A stretch of DNA of 21,796 bases from JBLIAZ01 sp047631875. Its GTDB lineage: Bacteria > Bacteroidota > Bacteroidia > Flavobacteriales_C > GCA-002722245. A program made the position numbers and the translations under genes. Location: NCBI GenBank assembly GCA_047631875.1, contig JBLIAZ010000016.1:1-21796 (forward strand), read 5' to 3'. This document shows, in pieces, positions 8,664-15,552 of this stretch (position 1 is the first letter of the stretch; every line of letters starts with the position of its first letter). The notes beneath the pieces are model-generated. The model saw only the letters and a program-made list of their open reading frames with translations, did not search any database and was not told where the DNA came from.

Positions 8664-8824
8664 TATACTCAAGCCAAATATCTTTTCGGTTTTTTTACCG
8701 GCCCCCTCTTCCTTTAACTGCGTTAAAAAAAAACGTAGCTATGGCTACGGTTGATTTTTTTGCCTTGTCAAAGAAAAAATATGCTTTGCCAAAATTTCCA
8801 GAAAGATATTTGGTTTGAGTATAT
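8663..8824 (-). repeat. Long-hairpin element B (inverted orientation)
   Basis: A 162-base inverted repeat between the convergent AddB-like and arsC genes. The left arm ATATACTCAAGCCAAATATC and right arm GATATTTGGTTTGAGTATAT pair with one mismatch in 20, and the pairing continues into CTTTTCGG/CCAGAAAG. The centre is a perfect hairpin, CGTAGC-TATG-GCTACG (8734-8749), flanked by A and T runs. The reverse complement carries the internal landmarks of copies A, C and D (ATTTTGGCAAAGCAT, CTTTGACAAGGC), so this copy is inverted relative to the other three. Its first base is the last base of the upstream stop codon. With T-rich sequence on both strands it may also terminate transcription. Confidence 0.85.
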
Positions 8825-8853
8825 CTTGATATTCAGCACGAAATTAATACGAA

Positions 8854-9192
8854 TTATAATAACTTTAGGACATTCTGAGGGGGACGCCCTAAAATTGCCT
8901 TGTCTTCTTTTACGACGATTGGACGTTCAATTAATTTAGGATGAGCAACCATTGCCTCAATCCATTCTGAGGCTGATAAAGTTTTACCTTTGTAATTTTC
9001 TTTATACTCCTTTTCACTCTTCCTAATGATTTGTTCAGGTTCTATCCCTAGTTTCTCAAGTAAACCCTCAAGCTCTTCCTTACTGGGTACATTCTTTAGG
9101 TACTCTATGATCTCAACCCCTCGACCAGCATCAACAATCAAGGCTAAGGTTTCTCTACTTTTACGACATCTGGGATTATGGTATATTTTCAT
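8854..9192 (-). CDS. arsC: ArsC-family arsenate reductase (glutaredoxin type)
   Basis: A 112-residue thioredoxin-fold protein. Near the N terminus, YHNPRCRKSRETL has the catalytic Cys9 in a C-x2-S setting as in E. coli plasmid ArsC. The three arginines that bind the oxyanion in that enzyme have counterparts at Arg57 (IIRKSEKEY), Arg90 (LIERPIVV) and Arg103 (LGRPPQNV), so arsenate reduction to arsenite is plausible. Closely related Spx/MgsR-type regulators lack this full arginine set, which makes the enzymatic reading preferable. No arsR, arsB or acr3 gene is nearby; it lies 79 bases downstream of ftsY on the same strand, so it may be transcribed from the ftsY side or from a promoter of its own that I did not identify. 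Solitary arsC genes of this kind are common and often of unproven role. Confidence 0.8.
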   Translation of the reverse strand: MKIYHNPRCRKSRETLALIVDAGRGVEIIEYLKNVPSKEELEGLLEKLGIEPEQIIRKSEKEYKENYKGKTLSASEWIEAMVAHPKLIERPIVVKEDKAILGRPPQNVLKLL

Positions 9193-9271
9193 CTACTTAT
9201 AATTCTTGTTCTTACAATGGCTAATTTAGGGACTAAAATAAAAAAATACTGTCGATTGAAGTTTGGCGAGA

Positions 9272-10228
9272 CTAATTCTTACCAAATAAACTTTCAACAA
9301 ACTCTTTTCTTCTGAATACTTGCAAGTCATCCATACCTTCGCCTACACCAATAAATTTAACGGGGATTTTAAATTGATCAGATATTCCGATCACTACCCC
9401 ACCTTTGGCAGAACCGTCTAGCTTAGTTAGCGCCAACGCAGTAATGTCTGTAGCAATAGTAAACTGCTTAGCTTGTTCAAAAGCATTTTGACCAGTTGAG
9501 CCATCAAGCACCAACAATACCTCATGTGGTGCATCCGGAATAATTTTATCCATCACTTTCTTAATTTTAGAAAGTTCATTCATGAGGTTGATTTTATTGT
9601 GTAGTCTTCCCGCCGTGTCTATGATTACCACATCAATGTCTTTTGCAATTGCTGACTTTAAGGTATCGAAAGCTACAGATGCAGGGTCAGCGTCCATTCC
9701 TTGGTCAACAACCGGAACTCCTACTCGAGTGCCCCAAATTTTTAACTGATCCACTGCCGCTGCCCTAAAAGTATCCGAAGCACCCAACATTACCTTTTTT
9801 CCTGCCTTTTTAAATTGGTGAGCTAATTTTGCAATGGTAGTCGTTTTACCTACACCATTCACACCCACAACCATGATGACATAAGGCTTTTTGCCCTCAG
9901 GGATTTCGTAACCACTGCTGTCATCAGTATTATTTTCGGACAACAATGCGCCAATTTCCTCCTTTAGAATTTTATTCAATTGGTCAGTACCAAGGTACTT
10001 GTCCTGCGCAACTCGTGCTTCAATTCGTTTAATGATTTTAATGGTAGTTTCTACTCCGACGTCAGATGTGATTAGGACTTCCTCCAAATCATCAAGCACT
10101 TCATCATCAACAGTACTTTTACCAGCTACCGCCTTTGCTATTTTAGAGAATACGCTTTCCTTCGTTTTTTCTAAACCTTTATCTAGTGTTTCCTTTTTCT
10201 CTTTATTAAAAAAACCGAATAAACCCAT
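9272..10228 (-). CDS. ftsY: Signal recognition particle receptor FtsY
   Basis: A 318-residue SRP-receptor GTPase that docks ribosome-SRP complexes at the membrane for cotranslational insertion. The start is taken as the ATG at 10228 (MGLFGFFNKEK); the frame extends to a TTG at 10249, but that is a weaker codon adjoining a terminator stem. The N terminus is short, with an amphipathic-looking MGLFGFF segment and no long acidic A domain. The helical N domain (about 15-90) precedes the G domain: GVNGVGKTTT (G1), DTFRAAAVDQL (G2/insertion region), DTAGRLHNK (G3), TKLDGSAKGG (G4/G5 region). The SRP-type GTPase set is complete. It follows rpmG and DUF4295 on the same strand, with a hairpin terminator between. 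Confidence 0.95.
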   Translation of the reverse strand: MGLFGFFNKEKKETLDKGLEKTKESVFSKIAKAVAGKSTVDDEVLDDLEEVLITSDVGVETTIKIIKRIEARVAQDKYLGTDQLNKILKEEIGALLSENNTDDSSGYEIPEGKKPYVIMVVGVNGVGKTTTIAKLAHQFKKAGKKVMLGASDTFRAAAVDQLKIWGTRVGVPVVDQGMDADPASVAFDTLKSAIAKDIDVVIIDTAGRLHNKINLMNELSKIKKVMDKIIPDAPHEVLLVLDGSTGQNAFEQAKQFTIATDITALALTKLDGSAKGGVVIGISDQFKIPVKFIGVGEGMDDLQVFRRKEFVESLFGKN

Positions 10229-10250
10229 AACTCGAATTATTGAAAACAAA

Positions 10251-10279
10251 AAAAGCTTCTGCTATAAACAGAAGCTTTT
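10251..10279 (-). terminator. Intrinsic terminator between the DUF4295 gene and ftsY
   Basis: AAAAGCTTCTG (10251-10261) and CAGAAGCTTTT (10269-10279) form a perfect 11-base-pair stem with a 7-base loop. Read on the minus strand it is followed by a run of T, as expected for a Rho-independent terminator of the rpmG-DUF4295 transcript. It is 20 bases before the ftsY ATG, and I see no TAnnTTTG box between it and ftsY, so ftsY may depend on read-through. Confidence 0.8.
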
Positions 10280-10298
10280 CATGTAATGATTTACATTA

Positions 10299-10454
10299 CT
10301 ATTTTTTCGCTAAATAATCACTTACTAAATCAACAGGAACAATTTCCTCTCTGAAAGTATAAGCTCCAGTTTTTTCAGACCTTACAGTCTTAATAACTTT
10401 TGTAAAAGCCTTAGCTCCTTTTTTTTGTAACGATGCAACTGTCTTCTTTGCCAT
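10299..10454 (-). CDS. DUF4295 family small protein
   Basis: A 51-residue basic protein beginning MAKKTVASLQKKGAKAF and ending SDYLAKK, read directly from the minus strand from the ATG at 10454 to the TAG at 10299-10301. The sequence and the position directly after rpmG match the DUF4295 family, found in Bacteroidetes next to ribosomal protein genes. Its function is not established; the high lysine content and the neighbours suggest a ribosome-associated role, which is inference. It starts 6 bases after the rpmG stop, so the two genes are surely cotranscribed. Confidence 0.85.
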   Translation of the reverse strand: MAKKTVASLQKKGAKAFTKVIKTVRSEKTGAYTFREEIVPVDLVSDYLAKK

Positions 10455-10460
10455 GATTAA

Positions 10461-10649
10461 TTATTTAATTTCTTTGTGAATTGTACTTTTCTTCAAAATT
10501 GAATTGTACTTTTTAATTTCCAATCTGTCAGGAGTATTCTTCCTGTTTTTTGTAGTAATATATCTTGATGTTCCAGGCTTTCCAGACTCTTTGTGCTCTG
10601 TACACTCTAAAATTACTTGAATCCTGTTTCCTTTTCCTTTCTTAGCCAT
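10461..10649 (-). CDS. rpmG: 50S ribosomal protein L33
   Basis: A 62-residue basic protein of the large ribosomal subunit. It reads MAKKGKGNRIQVILECTEHK, then SGKPGTSRYITTKNRKNTPDRL, the typical L33 pattern in its Bacteroidetes form with the SGKPG insertion. Only one cysteine (ILEC) is present, so this is a version without the paired CxxC zinc-ribbon motifs. It heads an operon with the DUF4295 gene. In many Bacteroidetes rpmB (L28) lies directly upstream; here the upstream region is a 120-base gap with a promoter, so rpmB must be elsewhere. Confidence 0.95.
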   Translation of the reverse strand: MAKKGKGNRIQVILECTEHKESGKPGTSRYITTKNRKNTPDRLEIKKYNSILKKSTIHKEIK

Positions 10650-10681
10650 TGCTCTTTTCTTTAATTCTTTTAAACGGACTG

Positions 10682-10715
10682 CAAATTTATAAATAAAAGC
10701 TTAGGTAGCAAACAA
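10682..10715 (-). promoter_or_regulatory. Promoter of rpmG-DUF4295
   Basis: On the minus strand TAAATTTG (complement of 10682-10689) is an exact match to the -7 box TAnnTTTG. A TTG/TTTG (complement of 10709-10715) stands 19-23 bases upstream, the spacing expected for the Bacteroidetes sigma factor. The leader to the rpmG ATG would be about 25 bases. Confidence 0.7.
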
Positions 10716-10769
10716 GAATCGTAATAATTTTCACGTAAAAAAACCATACAAAAACTACGAGCACAAAAC

Positions 10770-11228
10770 CTAATTTATTACGTACCGAATAGCTACTGCC
10801 CAATTATTATATTCTAAGTGCTTCCCTTTGAAATTCACAACGTATCCAGGCATGTAATCCATGGATAAACTGATGGGCAGTGCTCTAGCAAAATATTCCA
10901 TTCCTACCACAGCATCCAGTCCAAAATTAAGTTTCTTACCGTGTGCCATTTTAGATCTACCAACATGAAAACCTCCACCATAGTGCCATGAGATCCCTCT
11001 TAATGCTCTACCAAAACCGTGATTCTGTTCTAAAAGAGCTGACAAACCAAAATCAAGATTTAAATTTGAGTGCAGAGTTAAATCTAAGGCGTTCCTTTCA
11101 AAAAGAAATACTTTGTAATTTAAACCGCTGTAATCATCAGCAGCTTTAAGACCAATGCTGTGTATTAATTGCGCAGAAATTTGAAAAGTTGAAAAAAGAA
11201 AAATTGTGAGTGTGATGAAATGTTTCAT
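10770..11228 (-). CDS. Secreted small beta-rich protein, probable outer-membrane barrel (paralogue 1)
   Basis: A 152-residue protein of unknown function. Residues 1-19 are a signal peptide ending FQISAQ, a typical cleavage site in this phylum. The rest alternates polar and hydrophobic residues in strands and closes with NNWAVAIRYVIN, resembling the terminal strand of a small outer-membrane beta-barrel. It aligns through its length with the next gene upstream: IGLKAADDYSGLNYKVFL with LGLKVNHYKAAINYKLFL, WHYGGGFHVG with WYYGVGANLG, GLDAVVGMEYFARALPISLSMDYMPG with GIDAQIGIEYVPQEIPFAFSFDYTPN. A tandem duplication is therefore clear. The two lie on the same strand, 71 bases apart. No enzymatic motif is seen. 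Confidence 0.7.
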   Translation of the reverse strand: MKHFITLTIFLFSTFQISAQLIHSIGLKAADDYSGLNYKVFLFERNALDLTLHSNLNLDFGLSALLEQNHGFGRALRGISWHYGGGFHVGRSKMAHGKKLNFGLDAVVGMEYFARALPISLSMDYMPGYVVNFKGKHLEYNNWAVAIRYVIN

Positions 11229-11299
11229 ATTAAACGGGTTGAGTGGTTTAACATGATGTATTCAAAAGTGATGCCTAAACTTTAATTCGGCAACAAAAC

Positions 11300-11803
11300 C
11301 TAGTCAGAGTAGACCTTACCAAACACGTACTTAATCCCTATTGTCCAATTTCTTGTCCAAAATCCTGACCCCCAAGAATTCCTATCAGAAACTTCGTCGT
11401 GAATGTTAGCGAAAGAAAAATTAGGAGTATAATCAAATGAAAAGGCAAAAGGGATCTCTTGAGGAACGTATTCAATTCCAATTTGCGCATCAATACCGAT
11501 ACTTACCTGAGTAACAATCCCACTTTTCCAATGCCCCAAATTTGCACCAACTCCATAATACCAGTATAAATTAGACGCCTTTTGAAAGGGAACCTGCCAA
11601 TTATATAACCCTATGAATTCAAGTCCAGTTTCTTGAAAACCTAACTCTAAATCTAAAAGTGTATTAGTGGAGTCAGACAAAAATAATTTATAATTAATTG
11701 CTGCTTTATAGTGATTTACTTTTAATCCCAAAGCTGCATCATACTGTCCTTTCATAGTGAAAGACACCAATACAAATAAAATTATTGATAAGATTTTCTT
11801 CAT
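11300..11803 (-). CDS. Secreted small beta-rich protein, probable outer-membrane barrel (paralogue 2)
   Basis: A 167-residue protein related to its downstream neighbour. A signal peptide (1-19, ending FTMKGQ) precedes a strand-rich body with WYYGVGANLGHW, GIDAQIGIEY and a C-terminal WTIGIKYVFGK, consistent with a small outer-membrane barrel. It is about 15 residues longer than its paralogue, mainly from an insertion near the C terminus (IHDEVSDRNSWGSGFWTRN). The function is unknown. It is transcribed in the same direction as sucC, but a strong terminator separates them in the other order, so the pair probably has its own promoter; only a near-match box (TAGGTTTA) is seen upstream of this gene. 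Confidence 0.7.
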   Translation of the reverse strand: MKKILSIILFVLVSFTMKGQYDAALGLKVNHYKAAINYKLFLSDSTNTLLDLELGFQETGLEFIGLYNWQVPFQKASNLYWYYGVGANLGHWKSGIVTQVSIGIDAQIGIEYVPQEIPFAFSFDYTPNFSFANIHDEVSDRNSWGSGFWTRNWTIGIKYVFGKVYSD

Positions 11804-11875
11804 GGCATTTACATTTAAACCTAGTTGTAATCAGTGAAAATTACTGATTTACTTTTTTAAAAAACAATTAAAAAA

Positions 11876-11901
11876 AAGCCTTGAAAATTAATTCAAGGCT
11901 T
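11876..11901 (-). terminator. Intrinsic terminator of sucC
   Basis: AAGCCTTGAA (11876-11885) and TTCAAGGCTT (11892-11901) form a perfect 10-base-pair stem with a 6-base loop. On the minus strand the stem is followed by a run of eight T. It starts 20 bases after the sucC stop codon. Confidence 0.85.
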
Positions 11902-11920
11902 CTTCGTATTTTTATTAAAC

Positions 11921-13132
11921 TTAAGCTAATACTTCTCTCACTTTGTCCGCTGCTTCTTGCAACAACACTACTGAATGAACCTTAAGTCCTGAATTATCAA
12001 TTAATTCTTTTGCCTCTACAGCATTCGTTCCTTGAAGCCTTATAATGATTGGAACTTTAATTTCTCCAATGTTATTGTATGCATCAACAATTCCTTGAGC
12101 GACCCTGTCACACCTCACAATTCCACCAAAAATATTAACCAAAAGAGCTTTCACTTTGTCATCTTTCAAAATAATTCTAAATGCTTTCTCAACTCTTTCC
12201 GCATTAGCGGTACCACCTACATCCAAAAAGTTAGCTGGTTCCCCACCTGATAGTTTAATGATGTCCATAGTAGCCATCGCTAATCCAGCTCCGTTTACCA
12301 TGCAACCTACATTCCCATCCAACTGTACGTAGTTTAATTCTACCGCTTTTGCCTCTACCTCAGTAGGATCTTCCTCAGACTCATCTCTGAACTCAGCGTA
12401 ATCTTTATGTCGATACAATGCGTTCTCGTCCAAAGTTACTTTCGCATCAACTGCAATGATTTTATCATCTGATGTTTTTAACACAGGGTTAATTTCAAAC
12501 ATCGAAGCATCACAACCGACGTAAGCATTGTATAAAGAACCAATGAACTTAGCCATGTTCTTTAAAGCCAATCCTGATAAACCTAGATTAAATGCTATTT
12601 TTCTTGCTTGAAACCCTAGAAGCCCTAAACTTGGATCAATGTATTCCTTGTTGATTAATTCAGGTGTATTTTCAGCTACAGTTTCAATATCCATACCCCC
12701 TTCGGTTGAATAGACAATTACATTTTGACCTGAGTCCCTGTCCAATAAAACAGACATGTAAATTTCAGAAATCTCACTTTCACCAGGATAGTATACATCT
12801 TGTGCAATCAACACTTTGCTTACTTTCTTAGCTTTTCCGTTGGTTTGCGCTGTTTCTAAATGCCCACCTAAAATACCTTTTACTGTTTCTTCTATTTTAT
12901 CAATTCCCTTAGCTAACACTACACCGTGAGAACCTGTCTCCTTTACTGTTCCTTTCCCTCTTCCCCCTGCATGAATTTGTGCTTTAACCACAAACCACTC
13001 TGTGCCGGTGCTAGCAGTCAATCCTTTTGCAGCGTCAACAGCAGCGTCAAGTGAATCAACCACAACCCCTTCTTGAATTCCTACTCCGTAACTTTTAAGG
13101 ATTGATTTACCTTGGTATTCATGAATATTCAT
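11921..13132 (-). CDS. sucC: Succinyl-CoA ligase (ADP-forming), beta subunit
   Basis: A 403-residue subunit of the TCA-cycle enzyme that interconverts succinyl-CoA and succinate with nucleotide phosphorylation. It opens with the family signature MNIHEYQGKSILKSYGV. The ATP-grasp domain follows (about 1-235) with VVKAQIHAGGRGKG, MFEINPV (Mg-nucleotide binding) and DAKVTLDENALYRH. The C-terminal ligase domain has GNVGCMVNGAGLAMATMD, ANFLDVGG and NIFGGIVRCD. It is full length. The alpha-subunit gene sucD is not adjacent; the neighbours are lolD, divergently placed, and a pair of secreted proteins, so the two subunits are encoded apart. A promoter box lies upstream and a strong terminator downstream, so it appears to be a single-gene unit. 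Confidence 0.97.
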   Translation of the reverse strand: MNIHEYQGKSILKSYGVGIQEGVVVDSLDAAVDAAKGLTASTGTEWFVVKAQIHAGGRGKGTVKETGSHGVVLAKGIDKIEETVKGILGGHLETAQTNGKAKKVSKVLIAQDVYYPGESEISEIYMSVLLDRDSGQNVIVYSTEGGMDIETVAENTPELINKEYIDPSLGLLGFQARKIAFNLGLSGLALKNMAKFIGSLYNAYVGCDASMFEINPVLKTSDDKIIAVDAKVTLDENALYRHKDYAEFRDESEEDPTEVEAKAVELNYVQLDGNVGCMVNGAGLAMATMDIIKLSGGEPANFLDVGGTANAERVEKAFRIILKDDKVKALLVNIFGGIVRCDRVAQGIVDAYNNIGEIKVPIIIRLQGTNAVEAKELIDNSGLKVHSVVLLQEAADKVREVLA

Positions 13133-13163
13133 ATGTCTAGTTTTTAAATTATCAAAGAAGCGC

Positions 13164-13171
13164 CAAATTTA
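13164..13171 (-). promoter_or_regulatory. Candidate -7 promoter box of sucC
   Basis: On the minus strand the sequence is TAAATTTG, an exact match to TAnnTTTG, 31 bases from the sucC ATG. The expected -33 region at 19 bases upstream reads TGTTT, an imperfect match to TTTG/TTG. Confidence 0.55.
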
Positions 13172-13264
13172 ACTTATTTTTAGCGGGAATAAACATAAAA
13201 AATGGAGTAATTTTATTTTTTTGAAACTCGCATCTGGATGCGGAAAAATACAAACGACATCTTC

Positions 13265-13936
13265 ATGATTAAAGTTAAAAATGTTAGTAAAAAATATGGT
13301 GAACTAGAGGTGTTAAAAGACATTTCGATTGAAATTGACCAAGGAGAAATCACTGCCATAGTTGGAGCATCCGGTGCCGGAAAGTCCACCTTACTGCAAA
13401 TTATTGGATCACTTGACAAAGCAAGTTCAGGTGATGTGGAGATAGATGACACCATCATCACCCAACTAAACCAAAGAAACATCGCTAAATTTAGAAACGA
13501 ACATTTAGGTTTTGTTTTTCAATTTCATCATTTACTACCTGAATTCTCTGCCATTGAAAACATCATCATGCCAGGCTTAATAGGAAAAAAGAACAAGACT
13601 AAATTAGTGGAGGAAGCGCACGCTTTACTAAAATTTTTAAACCTCAAGGACAGAGCAAATCACAAACCGTCTGAATTAAGTGGTGGGGAGCAGCAACGGG
13701 TCGCTATAGCTAGAGCACTCATTAACAAACCTAAAATAATTTTAGCGGATGAACCTTCAGGTAACTTAGATTCTCAAAACGCAAACGACCTCCACCAATT
13801 ATTCAAGGACTTAAAAAATGAGTTCAATCAAACTTTTGTGATTGTGACGCACAACAAACAATTAGCTATGGAGTCAGACAGGGTGATTGAGCTTAAAGAT
13901 GGTGAAATAGTCAGTGACACTCGTCAAAAGCACTAA
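13265..13936 (+). CDS. lolD: ABC transporter ATPase, LolD type (lipoprotein release)
   Basis: A 223-residue ATPase that powers release of lipoproteins from the inner membrane with a LolC/E-type permease. The start at 13265 (MIKVKNVSKKYG) fits the family; an upstream in-frame ATG at 13238 would add nine polar residues of poor character. Motifs are complete: Walker A GASGAGKST (34-42), Q-loop FVFQFHHLLPEF (84-95), ABC signature LSGGEQQRVAIARAL (138-152), Walker B IILADEPSGNLD (158-169) and H-loop His196. The HHLLPEFSAIEN stretch after the Q-loop is typical of LolD rather than of FtsE or MacB ATPases. No permease gene is adjacent. The gene is divergent from sucC. Confidence 0.88.
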   Translation: MIKVKNVSKKYGELEVLKDISIEIDQGEITAIVGASGAGKSTLLQIIGSLDKASSGDVEIDDTIITQLNQRNIAKFRNEHLGFVFQFHHLLPEFSAIENIIMPGLIGKKNKTKLVEEAHALLKFLNLKDRANHKPSELSGGEQQRVAIARALINKPKIILADEPSGNLDSQNANDLHQLFKDLKNEFNQTFVIVTHNKQLAMESDRVIELKDGEIVSDTRQKH

Positions 13937-14020
13937 TCAGCATACCAAGCTAAAATTTTGAATGCATTTTATTAATCACTATATTTAAGTATAGTGTATT
14001 GTAAATCAAATAGATAAAAG

Positions 14021-14812
14021 ATGAAACATTTAATTTTAACAGCGGTAATAATGGGCTCTTTACTCATGAGTTCTTGTAAAAAAGACCCCGCAGACGCACC
14101 AACTATTCCACCTGAATCATCCTTGAATGTTGATTTTTCAAACTTTGAAGACGACAGCAACGACAACGAGAGAACAGGCAACGCAGGCTCTTACTGGGCA
14201 CGTTCAATAGTAAACGTGTTTTTCTGGAACTTCGCTTTAACTGTAAATTTAGCTGTGCCAGTAGCTTCTTTTAAAGAAGCCATCAACCATACTCCTAAAT
14301 ACGTTTCAAAAAAGAAAGGATGGCTTTGGCAATACACTGTAAACCTCGCAACAGGTACTTACACTGCAAAGCTTTACGGAAAAAAAGAAGCTGGAGAGGT
14401 GCATTGGAAAATGCTTATCAGTAAAAATGGATCATACGAAGACGTAGAGTGGTATAATGGGATTTCAAAAGACGATAACACATCGGGAACTTGGACTTTA
14501 AATAAGAATGCACTTAGTCAAACAGCTTACATGCAGGTAGCATGGAATGTGGATGGAGATAAAAAAACAATTAAATATACTTACATAGAATCTGGAACTG
14601 AAGCAGAAGGTAGTTACATCCAATATGGTATTGACCCTAGCTTATCTTATGATAGGCATTATAATATATTCGGTTCAAAGGAAAATCACACGATAAACAT
14701 CGAATGGAACAAGTCTAGTAAAATTGGCAGAATTAAAGACAAACCGTATTACAGCGATGCTAATTGGAGATGTTGGGGTAGCGACTTAGCTAACACCACT
14801 TGTCCAAATTAA
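14021..14812 (+). CDS. Predicted lipoprotein of unknown function
   Basis: A 263-residue protein I do not recognise. Its signal peptide ends in the lipobox LMSSC with Cys19, followed by KKD and a proline-rich acidic linker (to about residue 55), so it is probably anchored in a membrane facing the periplasm or the cell surface. The mature part (about 95-255) is rich in alternating tyrosine, tryptophan and threonine strands (WLWQYTVNLATGTYTAKLYG, WKMLISKNGSYEDVEWYNG, TAYMQVAWNVDG), suggesting a beta-sandwich or lipocalin-like fold; this is inference. Two cysteines close to the C terminus (CWGSDLANTTC) could form a disulfide. It stands alone on its strand and element C begins 29 bases after the stop codon. 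Confidence 0.75.
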   Translation: MKHLILTAVIMGSLLMSSCKKDPADAPTIPPESSLNVDFSNFEDDSNDNERTGNAGSYWARSIVNVFFWNFALTVNLAVPVASFKEAINHTPKYVSKKKGWLWQYTVNLATGTYTAKLYGKKEAGEVHWKMLISKNGSYEDVEWYNGISKDDNTSGTWTLNKNALSQTAYMQVAWNVDGDKKTIKYTYIESGTEAEGSYIQYGIDPSLSYDRHYNIFGSKENHTINIEWNKSSKIGRIKDKPYYSDANWRCWGSDLANTTCPN

Positions 14813-14841
14813 TTAGTGACAAACTTCATTTTCGTTGGGAA

Positions 14842-15002
14842 ATACACTCAACCACACAGCTTATCGGGAGTTTTGACGAAGAACATTTTTCTTTTACCAA
14901 GGGGAAAAACTCAATCATAGCCATAGCTACGGTTTCGTTTTCAACAAAGAGAAAAGAGAAATGGACAAGTGAAAAAACCAATAAGCTGTGTGGTTTGAGT
15001 AT
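14842..15002 (+). repeat. Long-hairpin element C
   Basis: A 161-base inverted repeat in the convergent gap after the lipoprotein gene. The left arm CTCAACCACACAGCTTATCG and the right arm TAAGCTGTGTGGTTTGAG pair almost completely (one bulge where the left arm lacks an A). The interior also pairs in part: CATTTTTCTTTT on the left against the complement of AAAAGAGAAATG on the right. The apical motif TAGCCATAGCTA (about 14918-14930) is conserved with B and D. An open reading frame crosses the element but ends in unrelated sequence and is not conserved in the other copies, so I read the element as non-coding. Confidence 0.85.
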
Positions 15003-15017
15003 ATATCTTGAACAAAT

Positions 15018-15049
15018 AAAAAAGGCTAGCAAAACTGCTAGCCTTTTTT
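15018..15049. terminator. Bidirectional terminator between convergent genes
   Basis: AAAAAAGGCTAGC (15018-15030) and GCTAGCCTTTTTT (15037-15049) are perfectly complementary around a 6-base loop. A GC-rich 7-base-pair stem flanked by A and T runs works on both strands. It serves the lipoprotein gene (plus, beyond element C) and the small membrane protein gene (minus), whose stop codon is 24 bases away. Confidence 0.85.
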
Positions 15050-15072
15050 ATTCTTTCCCTCTTAATCATGAA

Positions 15073-15354
15073 CTAGACTGCTAGAGCAGCCCCAAACAAA
15101 GCGGCAACCATTGTGGCTAACACCAAAATCATTACTAAGCCAGCTAAGCTAATAACTAATCCAGCTATTGAAAGACCTTTACCTTTTCCTGTTTTTTTCG
15201 CTTTAGAAATTCCAATAGCACTAAAAACAATTCCTAGTATCCAAGTAATCCATCCCAGAACAGGAATCCATCCAAAAAAGAAGGTAAATAACGCTAGAAC
15301 AAACCCCGCAACTCCTATCCCATTACTACCTTTAACTACTTCTTCGTTTTCCAT
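15073..15354 (-). CDS. Small membrane protein, DUF4190-like
   Basis: A 93-residue protein with a short acidic N terminus (MENEEVVKGSNG) and two hydrophobic regions: about 13-48 (GVAGFVLALFTFFFGWIPVL and on to IGISKAK) and about 58-92 (GLSIAGLVISLAGLVMILVL and on). The pattern of a glycine-rich helix pair joined by a KAKKTGKGKGLSIAGL linker resembles DUF4190 and related small inner-membrane proteins. The function is unknown. It is convergent with the lipoprotein gene and is preceded by its own promoter-like sequence. Confidence 0.7.
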   Translation of the reverse strand: MENEEVVKGSNGIGVAGFVLALFTFFFGWIPVLGWITWILGIVFSAIGISKAKKTGKGKGLSIAGLVISLAGLVMILVLATMVAALFGAALAV

Positions 15355-15367
15355 TTTGCTGTTTGTT

Positions 15368-15400
15368 TAAATTTATTATTTGAGTAATTACCGTAACAAA
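15368..15400 (-). promoter_or_regulatory. Candidate promoter of the small membrane protein gene
   Basis: On the minus strand TAAATTTA (15368-15375) matches the -7 box TAnnTTTG in all but the last base, and a TTTG (complement of 15397-15400) lies 21 bases upstream, the ideal spacing. It lies 13 bases before the ATG. Confidence 0.5.
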
Positions 15401-15552
15401 GAATAATGTTTCTTTGAAGAACAACAAGATAGGTGCTTTTGTTCAAAACAACAAAAAAAATGTTTCGTCCATATTAAATGGGAAATTACTAATTAATTGA
15501 ATCACTCTACAAAAAACAAGGGTAACATATTATACCGCTCCTACACATTGAA

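Noticed and set aside
8751..8939. A 62-codon plus-strand frame starting inside element B
   Set aside because: It begins in the repeat and ends antisense to the conserved C terminus of arsC. Nothing in it resembles a protein family.
11829..11849. AATCAGT...ACTGATT inverted repeat in the leader of the paralogue 2 gene
   Set aside because: Only 7 base pairs, AT-rich, single copy, and no clear promoter beside it. It may be an operator but the support is too weak to annotate.
14800..15084. A 94-codon plus-strand frame crossing element C
   Set aside because: It overlaps the end of the lipoprotein gene, runs through the hairpin and then through the terminator, and the equivalent frames in elements A, B and D are not conserved. 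It is a by-product of the repeat.
15401..15552. Possible hidden small gene between the small membrane protein and dnaE
   Set aside because: All frames are short and of low-complexity composition, and there is no promoter-start combination beyond the one assigned to the gene ending at 15354.
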